A stretch of DNA of 32,273 nucleotides, from contig CAZMEY010000002.1 in the NCBI GenBank assembly GCA_964565435.1, positions 1 through 32,273 of the forward strand, given 5' to 3'. The translations under genes and the position numbers were made by a program. The notes beneath the pieces were generated by a model that was given only the letters and a program-made list of their open reading frames with translations, was not told the origin of the DNA and did no database searches. The stretch is from JAQTTT01 sp964565435. Its GTDB lineage: Archaea > Nanobdellota > Nanobdellia > Tiddalikarchaeales > Tiddalikarchaeaceae. Below, in pieces: positions 20,831-28,291 of this stretch. Position 1 is the first letter of the stretch, and each line of letters begins with the position of its first letter.

Positions 20831-20903
20831 ACATAGCAATTACCGGAATAACGGAAGTCCACTATACAAAGTTATTTTAAAAGAAATAGCATACTATTCT
20901 TTT

Positions 20904-21932
20904 ATGAAAAAAAAAGATGATGAATCAATCAACGCTTCTGAAGATGATGCAGAATGCGAACCCGCCATTATTGATGACGAGATTAAATCTGATATTAAAT
21001 GCATTGAAGAGCTTCCTGGAGTTGGCGAAAAAACTGCCGAAAAATTAAGGGAAGCTGGATTCAATGACTTAATGAGCATAGCTGTAAGCCCTGCAGCGCT
21101 TATATCCGAAGCTACAGAATTAGGGGCAGCAACAGCAAGCAAAATCATTTCAGCAGCGAGAAGCGCATTAAAAATGGGCTTTATTAGCGGAGACACCCTG
21201 CTTGACAGAAGAAATGAGATTGGAAAGATTAAATTCCAAAGCGAAGAGCTTAATAATTTATTTGGCGGAGGCATTGAAACCCAGGCATTAACTGAATGCT
21301 TCGGGCAATTCGGTTCTGGAAAAACCCAGATAGGGCTTCAATTGGCTGTCAATGTGCAATTGCCTAAGGATAAAGGAGGATTAGATGGCTACTGCGTAAT
21401 TATTGACACAGAGAATACTTTCAGACCAGAGCGTATAGTGCAACTGGCTGAAGGGGTTGGATTGGATGTCAAAGAAGCATTGTCAAAAATCAAGGTTGCT
21501 AGGGCTTATTCATCTGATCACCAAATGCTATTGGTTGAAAGAATTAATGACTTGATTGACAAGGAAAAAATTCCAGTAAGATTAGTCATAGTTGACAGCT
21601 TAATGGGGCTTTTTAGAAGCGAATTCGCTGGAAGAGGCACATTGGCTGACAGGCAGCAAAAATTGAACAGGCACTTGCATGATTTGCAGAGATTGTCTGA
21701 CAGGCACAATTTAGCTGTTTATATTACTAACCAGGTTATGAGCAGGCCTGACGTTTTCTTCGGCGACCCAACCGCTGCAATTGGAGGAAACATTGTAGGC
21801 CACGCGAGCACTTTCAGGGTTTATCTTAGGAAGAGCAAAGGTGATAAAAGGGTTGCAAGAATGATTGACTCCCCATGCCTGCCAGAAGCTGAATGCGTTT
21901 TCAGGGTTACAACCGAAGGAATAAGGGATTAA
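20904..21932 (+). CDS. radA: DNA repair and recombination protein RadA
   Basis: Archaeal RecA/Rad51-family recombinase that forms ATP-dependent filaments on single-stranded DNA. The N-terminal acidic extension (1-28) leads to a helix-hairpin-helix domain (33-60, IEELPGVGEKTAEKL), a linker with the polymerisation strand around GFISGDTLLDRR, and the ATPase core: Walker A ECFGQFGSGKT (131-141), VIIDTENTF (166-173), Walker B VRLVIVDSLMGLF (ending near 237), and DNA-binding loop 2 near FFGDPTAAIGGNIVGH. At 342 residues it is full length with no intein. TATA-like TTATTTTAAAAG lies about 25 nt before ATG 20904; a GC hairpin and T/A tail follow the stop. Confidence 0.98.
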   Translation: MKKKDDESINASEDDAECEPAIIDDEIKSDIKCIEELPGVGEKTAEKLREAGFNDLMSIAVSPAALISEATELGAATASKIISAARSALKMGFISGDTLLDRRNEIGKIKFQSEELNNLFGGGIETQALTECFGQFGSGKTQIGLQLAVNVQLPKDKGGLDGYCVIIDTENTFRPERIVQLAEGVGLDVKEALSKIKVARAYSSDHQMLLVERINDLIDKEKIPVRLVIVDSLMGLFRSEFAGRGTLADRQQKLNRHLHDLQRLSDRHNLAVYITNQVMSRPDVFFGDPTAAIGGNIVGHASTFRVYLRKSKGDKRVARMIDSPCLPEAECVFRVTTEGIRD

Positions 21933-21946
21933 TTGTTAGGATTCTA

Positions 21947-21970
21947 AGGGGCAATTTAGCCCCTAAAAAT
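21947..21970 (+). terminator. Possible hairpin terminator after radA
   Basis: AGGGGC (21947-21952), loop AATTTA, then GCCCCT (21959-21964) form a perfect six-pair GC-rich stem 15 bases after the radA stop, followed by AAAAATTCTCTT. It is the most GC-rich spot in an AT-rich spacer. There is no strong T-run directly after, so it may instead stabilise the mRNA end. Confidence 0.45.
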
Positions 21971-22014
21971 TCTCTTATGATTATTTATTTAAAATACTGA
22001 TAACTTATTAATTC

Positions 22015-22104
22015 ATGGATTATTCATATTTGGAGTCTAAAAACCCTAAAGTAAAATATGCTTGCTCTAAAAAGATTATCAAGACTGCTAAGAGAAATCC
22101 TTAA
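22015..22104 (+). CDS. Possible 29-residue protein resembling a HEAT-repeat start
   Basis: ATG 22015 opens a 29-codon frame encoding MDYSYLESKNPKVKYACSKK and a basic end (KTAKRNP). The pattern LxSKNPKVKYxxxKxIxxxAKxNP is like the first helix pair of a HEAT/DNA-alkylation-repeat protein. A TATA-like ATTTAAAA at about 21986-21994 lies near 25 nt upstream, as for true leaderless genes here. It may be a small protein or the 5' stub of a lost gene; the bases after its TAA show no continuing frame. The rest of the 250-base spacer holds only the radA hairpin and the promoter of the next gene. Confidence 0.4.
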   Translation: MDYSYLESKNPKVKYACSKKIIKTAKRNP

Positions 22105-22185
22105 TGAAAATTAATTAATTTAAATGTATAATGTTTTATTAAATAATAGCAATATTTAAAAATAAAATATTTTCTTTTAAAAAAA

Positions 22186-22980
22186 ATGAAGATCACGCAA
22201 TATACAAGCAATACTTTTCATTTGGATGATTCCTTAAATTTAGAGCATGCAATTGTTGGAGAATTTTCAATCAATTATTCCATGTATGAAAAAATATTGG
22301 ATAATAAATATAATATTGTTTTGGGAAAATTAAAAAATGGTGAATATGTAAGCCTTCAAGATAATCTTATAAAAAATGTTTTTTTTAATAGCGGCTGTGA
22401 AAATTCTTTAGATGAAATAAACGAAAAAATATTAAAAAAATATTCAGGGATTCCGGGTTTTTGCTCAATGGATATTGAAACAATTGATGATTTGTTTAAT
22501 CATATAAAAAGAATATATGAAATTAGTTATTGTCATTATGCTTTGGCAAAATTCAATAATGACAGGTTTCCATATTTCTGCTGCGGATATTCTTCCAGAA
22601 ATGTTTTTTTGAATTTAATGGATATTGGTTATCCTAATGCAGCATTTCTTTATAATAAAATGAGGGATCATGCTTATGTGGCATTGCCTTTTTTACTAAG
22701 GGAAAATAATAATAAGGGATTTATAATAATTGACCCTACTTCTGACCAGCTATTTGATAATAAAGAAGCTCCAAGAAATAATCTTTTTGTTGCATTTGGA
22801 AGTACTTGGGTTTATAAAACTGATTGGGAATTTGGCCAAGATCTATATCCTAAACCTGAGGATCGTTCAAGATTTTTAAATCTTGAAACTTTGAGGAATA
22901 ACTTTGGTGATATAGTGCGTGAAAGCCAACTAATTACGGAATATTTTGAGACTGTTTTTGATAATCCTATTAAAATATAA
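22186..22980 (+). CDS. Transglutaminase-like protein
   Basis: Unrecognised by full-length family, but residues 125-190 have the order seen in transglutaminase-like cysteine enzymes: a Cys pair before a helix (FCCGYSSRNVFLNL, Cys132/133), a His before a strand (RDHAYVALPF, His162) and an Asp in a following strand (FIIIDPTSDQL, Asp183). Such domains hydrolyse or cross-link amide bonds. The N-terminal 120 residues (with SINYSMYEKI and GFCSMDIETIDDL) and C-terminal 70 residues are specific to this protein. It has no signal peptide or membrane span. ATG 22186 follows a TATA-like AATATTTAAAAAT by about 30 nt. Confidence 0.7.
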   Translation: MKITQYTSNTFHLDDSLNLEHAIVGEFSINYSMYEKILDNKYNIVLGKLKNGEYVSLQDNLIKNVFFNSGCENSLDEINEKILKKYSGIPGFCSMDIETIDDLFNHIKRIYEISYCHYALAKFNNDRFPYFCCGYSSRNVFLNLMDIGYPNAAFLYNKMRDHAYVALPFLLRENNNKGFIIIDPTSDQLFDNKEAPRNNLFVAFGSTWVYKTDWEFGQDLYPKPEDRSRFLNLETLRNNFGDIVRESQLITEYFETVFDNPIKI

Positions 22981-23022
22981 TTGTTAGATAGATTAAAAAG
23001 CTTGGAGCGCTTAATAATTGGC

Positions 23023-23265
23023 ATGATTAAGGTAATCAAAAAGGATGGTTCCTTGCAGGATTACAAAGAATTAAAGATTGTGAAAGCGTGCGTTGGCGCT
23101 GGCTCTCCTTTGCCTATTTCAAAAGTTGTGGCAAAGATGGTTTCTGAAAAAGTGAAAGAAAAAAATAAAGTGAAGTCTTCAGAGATTAAGGCAATGGTTT
23201 TTGCAATCTTTAACAAGCTTGGCAAGGTTCCATCCAATTGGATAAAATTTAAAAAGAAAAAATAA
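23023..23265 (+). CDS. Stand-alone ATP-cone domain protein
   Basis: An 80-residue protein that is almost only an ATP-cone: MIKVIKKDGSLQDYKELKIV at the N-terminus, the ACVGAG turn near 22-27, helices around SKVVAKMVSEKV and the SSEIKAMVF element at 52-60. ATP-cones bind ATP/dATP and regulate class I/III ribonucleotide reductases or sit in NrdR, where a zinc ribbon precedes them; no zinc ribbon or reductase is present here. I use ATG 23023, since the longer frame starts with TTG at 22981 and a TATA-like TTAAAAAG lies at 22993-23000, about 25 nt upstream. The Lys-rich tail (KFKKKK) could contact nucleic acid. It may work as a free nucleotide sensor. Confidence 0.83.
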   Translation: MIKVIKKDGSLQDYKELKIVKACVGAGSPLPISKVVAKMVSEKVKEKNKVKSSEIKAMVFAIFNKLGKVPSNWIKFKKKK

Positions 23266-23281
23266 TTAAATTATTTTTGAG

Positions 23282-23315
23282 GAATAATTATTTAAATTTT
23301 TTTTAATTTTTTTCA
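23282..23315. terminator. A/T-rich convergent termination region
   Basis: Between the ATP-cone gene and the opposing gene at 23328, runs such as AATTTTTTTTAATTTTTTTC give T-tracts for the plus strand, and A-rich bases further on give T-runs for the minus strand. It is one of only two convergent pairs here with real space between the stops. Confidence 0.45.
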
Positions 23316-23327
23316 AAAATAAACTTA

Positions 23328-24419
23328 TTAATTAGAATTTTCATTCATTTGCTTATCAAGTTCATTTTTTACTTGAACAGTATAATTTCTTAAAATTTCA
23401 GGTAGTAATTTAAATTTTTTGCACATTTTTAATGAAATATCATCACCCATTTCATTAGAAAGATAATTTATTATTCCAAATGCTAAATTCCTTTTTAGAG
23501 GGATTACATTTTCAATATTTGAATATAATGATTTTGCTGCAAATGATAAATCAATATTCAAATTCAAATCTTTTACAATTTTATCAATACTATTTGAATA
23601 CAATTGCTCTGCATTTTCAAGCATTGATTGTGTAATATTAATATCATTTTTTTCAAAGATATAATCAACTTTTTTGGTATAATATTTTTTTAGACCTACT
23701 GGGCACTGATGATTTAATCTGCAAGTTTTAAGTATTCCTGCACTTATTAAATCAAAAACAGTTAATGAATGATTATCACTTATATTTTTAAATGAAAATA
23801 CAGTTTCTAAAACTTCATTAATTAGTTTGGGTATAACTTCAAGAGCATAACCTAATTGTGATAAATTATAAAAAATAATAGGTTTAAATTGATGGTCATT
23901 AACATTGAATAAATTTTTGTTATAAAATATGTTTTCAATATGTTTATTTGCACCTAATTCGTCTAATTTTAATCCATGCTCATTTATTTGATTTTCATAA
24001 GGTTTAAGCCAAAATAGTTGATATAATGAAGGAGAATTTGGATTTTTCGCAAGAGTACATATCCTCTTTATATCTTCTAAAGAGTAAATTTCTTCAAAAA
24101 TAAAATCATATTTTCTTTTAAAATCAAATCCATTTTCTAGCAAATGAGAAATTTTAGTCATTGATTTTTCATTAGATTGAATAAGTTTACTAATTAAATC
24201 TTCTTTTTCAGAAAATCTTGATGAATAAAGCCTATCCTGATAAAAATATTCATCTTGTTTTTTATTTAAAAAATCATAAGCGTGTTGATGTATTTGAGTT
24301 AAATTTTTTATTTTACTTTCTATTTTATTATCTTCAAGGAAATAATCTGAAAAAACAGGCAAACTAAGTACAGAATTCTCTTTATAGGGATTAAAAATCT
24401 TAAATTCTGTTATTCTCAT
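23328..24419 (-). CDS. Unknown AT-rich orphan protein
   Basis: A 363-residue soluble protein that I do not recognise. It starts MRITEFKIFNPYKENSVLS and is mostly helical with many Asn, Lys, Ile, Leu and Tyr. Local marks are a CPVGLKKYY-containing segment (near 244) close to CRLNHQC, giving two or three Cys and one His in a short span that might bind a metal, and a polar end (KQMNENSN). Base composition is visibly more AT-rich than the HD-domain gene beside it, and Arg is often AGA. It could be acquired DNA or a fast-evolving lineage-specific gene. ATG 24419 has an A/T-rich upstream region with a TATA-like TTTTTTAAATTA. Frame and length argue that it is real. Confidence 0.78.
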   Translation of the reverse strand: MRITEFKIFNPYKENSVLSLPVFSDYFLEDNKIESKIKNLTQIHQHAYDFLNKKQDEYFYQDRLYSSRFSEKEDLISKLIQSNEKSMTKISHLLENGFDFKRKYDFIFEEIYSLEDIKRICTLAKNPNSPSLYQLFWLKPYENQINEHGLKLDELGANKHIENIFYNKNLFNVNDHQFKPIIFYNLSQLGYALEVIPKLINEVLETVFSFKNISDNHSLTVFDLISAGILKTCRLNHQCPVGLKKYYTKKVDYIFEKNDINITQSMLENAEQLYSNSIDKIVKDLNLNIDLSFAAKSLYSNIENVIPLKRNLAFGIINYLSNEMGDDISLKMCKKFKLLPEILRNYTVQVKNELDKQMNENSN

Positions 24420-24461
24420 AATAAAAATTACATAAATTTTAATTTAAAAAACATTCGATTA

Positions 24462-25142
24462 CTATTCCATTGCATAATTATATTCTTCTTTCCATGAAGC
24501 TCCGACTTCTGAATAGATAGTTTTTAATTTTTTTTTCACTTCTTTTAATTCGCCTAAAAATCCTTCCAAATCTCCATGGCTGCCATTTTTTATGGCTTGT
24601 TTAATAAACTCATAAAAGCTTTTGTCAGCATAAGTTGCTGTTAAGAGATAGTCTTTTTCGTCAAAGCCTTTTTTCCTAAACCATGTCTTTTTCTTAAAGC
24701 CTCCTGCGCCCACTTCTGACATGTGAAGCAATGCTTCCAATTTATCAAGAGCTTTGGCGTATTTTGCTTCAAGGCTTTCGCATTTTTCAAAGCTTTCCCA
24801 ATAAGCGCGCTTCTGCTCGTAAAGGCTTTTTGGAAGCATTTTGCGTATCTCTTCCCATGCTTCTAGCTCCTGGCTTTCTTTTTCATTTTCGCTGACTTTG
24901 CCATGAACTATTTTTCCCGCATCAATGTCCCCTTTAAGATATTCTCCCAAGTCATGGTTTTGCGCGATATCTTTAGCTAATCTAATATCTAGATTAAGAT
25001 TGTATTTAACAGCAAGGACTTCAGCCAATTCCACCATTGCAAAGCAATGACCTGCAAGCTTTTCCCTTAGGCATGGAAGCCTTGAGCTGTATCTTTCAGT
25101 ATTTTTTATAGATACAAGAGTTTTGCAATAATACTCGCTCAT
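24462..25142 (-). CDS. HD-domain phosphohydrolase (YfbR/HDDC2-like)
   Basis: Metal-dependent phosphohydrolase of the HD superfamily; the closest described group (YfbR/HDDC2) acts as 5'-deoxyribonucleotidase. The metal and catalytic residues are in order: His32 (AGHCFAMVELA), His63-Asp64 with Glu67 (QNHDLGEYLKGDI) and Asp133 in KALDKLEALLH. Residues 20-150 make the helical HD domain, while the C-terminal 70 residues add a Lys/Glu-rich helical part. At 226 residues it is a little longer than YfbR. ATG 25142 has TATA-like TTTTTAAATAAAA about 22 nt upstream. Possible role: pool control of deoxynucleotides, which would fit the nearby ATP-cone, though no operon joins them. Confidence 0.82.
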   Translation of the reverse strand: MSEYYCKTLVSIKNTERYSSRLPCLREKLAGHCFAMVELAEVLAVKYNLNLDIRLAKDIAQNHDLGEYLKGDIDAGKIVHGKVSENEKESQELEAWEEIRKMLPKSLYEQKRAYWESFEKCESLEAKYAKALDKLEALLHMSEVGAGGFKKKTWFRKKGFDEKDYLLTATYADKSFYEFIKQAIKNGSHGDLEGFLGELKEVKKKLKTIYSEVGASWKEEYNYAME

Positions 25143-25225
25143 AATCTTTTGAAGCTTTTTTTTTATTTAAAAATGTAATGATTTTTGCCGAAAGATTTAT
25201 ATAAAGAATTCTTTAATTTGTTAGC

Positions 25226-25561
25226 ATGGTTTTCAGGGATTATTTAGTCAGGTGCAAAAGGTGCAAAATACCTTATATTCCAAAAAATGTTTCAAGGATT
25301 AAAACCTGCATATTTTGCAGAAGGAACCCTGCCGAAAGCAAGGAAGAAAGGATTGAGGTTATAAAAGAGGATATTCAAAAATATTATGAAACACAAGGCT
25401 TAATGCCCACTGATTTAATAGTCAAGACTTGGATGAGGCTTAAGTTTGATTTGGCTGAAAAAAAAGCAGAAGAGCTGCTCAAATATTTGCAAAAGCAAAA
25501 TATTGTTTCTGTTGAGAAAAAGGCTAAATGTGCTGCTCCTGTAAGCGTGTTGAATGCTTAA
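25226..25561 (+). CDS. Zinc-ribbon protein with helical C-terminus
   Basis: A 111-residue protein with a zinc ribbon: Cys10-x-x-Cys13 (VRCKRCKIPY) and Cys28-x-x-Cys31 (KTCIFCRRNP). After it, residues 38-98 form three or four helices (IKEDIQKYYETQGLMP, LIVKTWMRLKFDLAEKKAEELLKYL, then a strand-like NIVSVEKKAK) that look like a small winged-helix or helical bundle. It could be a nucleic-acid-binding or transcription-related protein, but no family is recognised. A TATA-like ATTTATATAAAG ending at about 25206 is 20-25 nt before ATG 25226. The stop shares a TTAA with the opposing tail-anchored gene (25558-25561). Confidence 0.78.
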   Translation: MVFRDYLVRCKRCKIPYIPKNVSRIKTCIFCRRNPAESKEERIEVIKEDIQKYYETQGLMPTDLIVKTWMRLKFDLAEKKAEELLKYLQKQNIVSVEKKAKCAAPVSVLNA

Positions 25562-26070
25562 TTTTTGAAGTATTTTTGGTAAAACATATATCCTATTGTT
25601 AATGCATTCAATGCTAATAATGATGCAAAGAATATTTTGACTTTCTGGAATTCTTTAAAGCTCCATTCATCATTGGACACTAAATTTTTTATTTTCTTGC
25701 TGAAATTGCTTGCAGATTTTTGATAAAACAAATTTGGATTAGTTATTTCACATAGTTTTGTTATTTTTGTATCATAATAAATCAAATCATTTTTTGCCAA
25801 ATTATCCTTAACTTTTGCGAAATAAGGGGCTAAATCTTCATTATAAGGATTACTTATTTGGAAATAATTGCAGATTTTTGCATTGTTTTTGAAGCGCTGG
25901 TATTGGGAGAATTTTATGAAGTGGGAATCTTGGATTATTGCCCGGTCAATATTTAACAGTAAATCAAGGGAGAGGTTTTCTGCCAAACTATCCGCGTTTT
26001 TGGCGCTATCTATTCCCCTGCTTTTTGCGTCATTTAATATTATTTCTGCGCAATAAATTTCAATACCCAT
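25558..26070 (-). CDS. Unknown tail-anchored protein
   Basis: A 170-residue protein without recognised domains. Residues 1-130 look soluble and helical with many Asn/Lys/Tyr and a few Cys (Cys7, near 68 and near 107). The basic-aromatic FKEFQKVKIF leads to one C-terminal transmembrane helix (about 146-164, FASLLALNALTIGYMFYQK), so the body would face the cytoplasm. ATG 26070 gives MGIEIYCAEIIL. It is separated from the upstream kinase gene by 56 bases and lies on the same strand, with a possible promoter (TTTTTAAACAAAA) in that gap. Confidence 0.72.
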   Translation of the reverse strand: MGIEIYCAEIILNDAKSRGIDSAKNADSLAENLSLDLLLNIDRAIIQDSHFIKFSQYQRFKNNAKICNYFQISNPYNEDLAPYFAKVKDNLAKNDLIYYDTKITKLCEITNPNLFYQKSASNFSKKIKNLVSNDEWSFKEFQKVKIFFASLLALNALTIGYMFYQKYFKN

Positions 26071-26126
26071 AGCTTCTTGGTTAATCTTTTTTGTTTAAAA
26101 ATTTTTTTAATGATTTAGCCTTATTT

Positions 26127-27806
26127 TTAGTATTTTTCAGGGTTTTCGCCAATAGCCATTATGCTGCAAGCCCTTTCATATTTTAGCCTTGTTTTTTCTA
26201 TCTCAGCAATCAATGCCTTGTCTGTTGAGCCAGGGTTAAAATAAACAGTTTTGGGGCTTGTTTTCACAATATCAATAAGGATGGATTTGGTTATTTCCGG
26301 GTTTGTGTAAACACTCACTATCTCAGGCTTTATGTTTAGCTGCGTTATTGATGTATGAGTTTTCAGGCCTTCAACAGAGGAGTAATTGGGGTTGATTGGA
26401 TAGACTTTGTAGCCTTTTTTTAAGTAAGCCCTTACTGCTTTATTACTCATCCTATCCTTATTGGGGCTTGCGCCTATTATTGCTATAGTTTTTGGCGAAT
26501 TTTTTTTGGTTATTGGCAATTTGATAATGAATGTTGTTCCTTGCTTTTCCTTACTTTCAAAAGATACATTTCCTCCAAGCTCTTCAATATTTATCCGAGT
26601 ATTATATAATCCTATTCCTGTGCCTTGGTAATTTCTTGAAAGGGATGAATCTGCTTGGTAAAATTTGGTGAAGATTCCGTCTTTTTTGGCTTCAGGTATA
26701 CCTATTCCAGTGTCAGACAATTTTAGTATTAGATTGTTTTTTTCTTTTTCCGCAGTGATTGTTATCTTGCCTTTGTCAGTGAATTTTATGGAGTTATTGA
26801 TTAAATTATGCAAAGCCCTTGAGACTTTTGTCCTATCGGAGTTTAGTGTAATCTTTTGAGGATTTTCATAGATTATTTTTAGCCCTTTGCTTTGGGCAAA
26901 TCCTTTCTCGGAATTAAGGGTTTCAGTTATTAGCTGGCTTATTTCAAAATCGGAATAATTATACCTCATTGTACCTCTTTCAATTCTGCTTATGTCAAGT
27001 ATTTCTTCAATCATTGCTAAAAGATTATTGGCGCTTTCTTTCATTGATTGGATTGCCTCTTTTTGCTTGTCATCCAGCTTGCCGAGTATCCCTTGCAAAA
27101 ATAGGTCAGAATAGCTTATTATAGGCACTAAAGGGCTTTTTAGCTCATGGCTTAATAGGCTTATAAAGTCATTCTTGACATCATCCAATTCCTTATAATA
27201 TAAGAATTGGTTTTTGAATTTTTCCTCGCTTTTTTTTAAGGCTATTTCAGCGTTTTTTTGCTCAGTTATATCCCTAACTATTGAGACTGCACCTATTAGG
27301 TTTTTCCCGTTTCTCAAAGCGGATGAATGTATCTCAAAATAAGCCTCTTTGCCGTTTAATTTAATAATATATTCCCTTACAAAATAATGCTTTCCTTTTG
27401 ACAACTCTTCAAAATCATTAGCCATGGATTTTTTGTCACTTTCTGAAAATAATTTAAAATCAATTATTTTTTTTCCCAAAATCTCCTCTTTTTTCAGCTT
27501 CAATAAATTTGACAGTCTATTGTTTATTTCAATTATTATGGATTCCGAATCCATTATGACTATTCCATCTCTTGATGATTCAAAGACTGTCGCCAGTTTC
27601 TCTTTGGATTCTTCAAGCGCGTTTTCAATTATTTTTTCATTGAATTTTACAAGGTTATTCATCTCTTCTTTGCTTTCTTTAAGCTTGTTTGCAATTAACT
27701 GCAGATTAGAATATATCTCAAAATCCCCTGATATTTTGGCTGTTTTGCCTTCTGCCAAACTCTTTATTAATTTGGCAATGTTTTCAAGCTCTTTTTGATA
27801 ATCCAA
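26127..27806 (-). CDS. PAS sensor histidine kinase fused to a C-terminal CoA-binding domain
   Basis: A 559-residue soluble kinase. Order of parts: N-terminal helical coiled coil (about 1-70), PAS domain (about 70-185, FESSRDGIVIMDSESI to IVRDITEQKNA), dimerisation/phospho-acceptor region with His220 in LLSHELKSPLVPI, HATPase domain with N box HNLINNSIKFTDKG (333-346), DTGIGIPEA (365-373) and GTGIGLYNTR (395-404), and last a Rossmann domain (about 438-559) starting KTIAIIGASPNKDRMSNKA. The last part matches CoA_binding_2 (YccU-like) proteins and the CoA-binding domain of ADP-forming acyl-CoA synthetases. No membrane helix, so it should sense internal signals. The receiver gene ends two bases before its start and is surely its partner. 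The C-terminal domain suggests acyl-CoA/CoA sensing, which is inference. Confidence 0.9.
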   Translation of the reverse strand: MDYQKELENIAKLIKSLAEGKTAKISGDFEIYSNLQLIANKLKESKEEMNNLVKFNEKIIENALEESKEKLATVFESSRDGIVIMDSESIIIEINNRLSNLLKLKKEEILGKKIIDFKLFSESDKKSMANDFEELSKGKHYFVREYIIKLNGKEAYFEIHSSALRNGKNLIGAVSIVRDITEQKNAEIALKKSEEKFKNQFLYYKELDDVKNDFISLLSHELKSPLVPIISYSDLFLQGILGKLDDKQKEAIQSMKESANNLLAMIEEILDISRIERGTMRYNYSDFEISQLITETLNSEKGFAQSKGLKIIYENPQKITLNSDRTKVSRALHNLINNSIKFTDKGKITITAEKEKNNLILKLSDTGIGIPEAKKDGIFTKFYQADSSLSRNYQGTGIGLYNTRINIEELGGNVSFESKEKQGTTFIIKLPITKKNSPKTIAIIGASPNKDRMSNKAVRAYLKKGYKVYPINPNYSSVEGLKTHTSITQLNIKPEIVSVYTNPEITKSILIDIVKTSPKTVYFNPGSTDKALIAEIEKTRLKYERACSIMAIGENPEKY

Positions 27807-27807
27807 G

Positions 27808-28203
27808 TTAATAACCTTTTATCCTGCTTTCATTAGGCGATGATAATAATTTATTGATTGTTTGCTCAAGCTTTGCGTAATCAAAAGGCTTTGTCATGAA
27901 TTCATTGCCCCCTGCATCAAATCCTGTAACCAAGTCATTACTTGAATCCCTTACAGTCAAAAAAAGTATTGGCACTGTCTTTGTTATGCTTTTCCTTATC
28001 TCCTTTGTGGCGGAATAGCCGTCCATTTCAGGCATCATTACATCCATTAATATCAAATCAGGAAGTTTTGGTAGCCTTTTAAGCAATAAGACTGCCTTTT
28101 TTCCGTTATCGCAGGTCATCACATTGTGCTTTTTTGATTTTAGAAAGATTTCAAGGACTTCCCTTATTTTATCATCATCATCAACAATCAATATATCTGC
28201 CAT
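27808..28203 (-). CDS. Receiver-only response regulator
   Basis: A 131-residue CheY-like receiver. The acidic pocket is at VDDDD (7-11), the phospho-acceptor is Asp54 in LILMDVMMPEMDG, Thr83 is in LFLTVRD and Lys105 in EFMTKPFDYA, so all switch residues are present. There is no DNA-binding or enzymatic output domain after residue 122, only a short polar end, so it must act by protein contact or as a phosphate shuttle. It is followed by the histidine kinase with a two-base gap, on the same strand, and both probably share the promoter in the divergent gap at 28204-28291. Confidence 0.95.
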   Translation of the reverse strand: MADILIVDDDDKIREVLEIFLKSKKHNVMTCDNGKKAVLLLKRLPKLPDLILMDVMMPEMDGYSATKEIRKSITKTVPILFLTVRDSSNDLVTGFDAGGNEFMTKPFDYAKLEQTINKLLSSPNESRIKGY

Positions 28204-28291
28204 TACAAAATAAAAAACAATTTTCCATAGCTTTTATAGTTTTTTATTGATAATAAAAAATTTTTTAAATATAAATGCATAATTTATTAAT

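Noticed and set aside
22981..23022. TTG-initiated extension of the ATP-cone protein
   Set aside because: The extension contains the TATA-like box and the ATP-cone begins exactly at the ATG.
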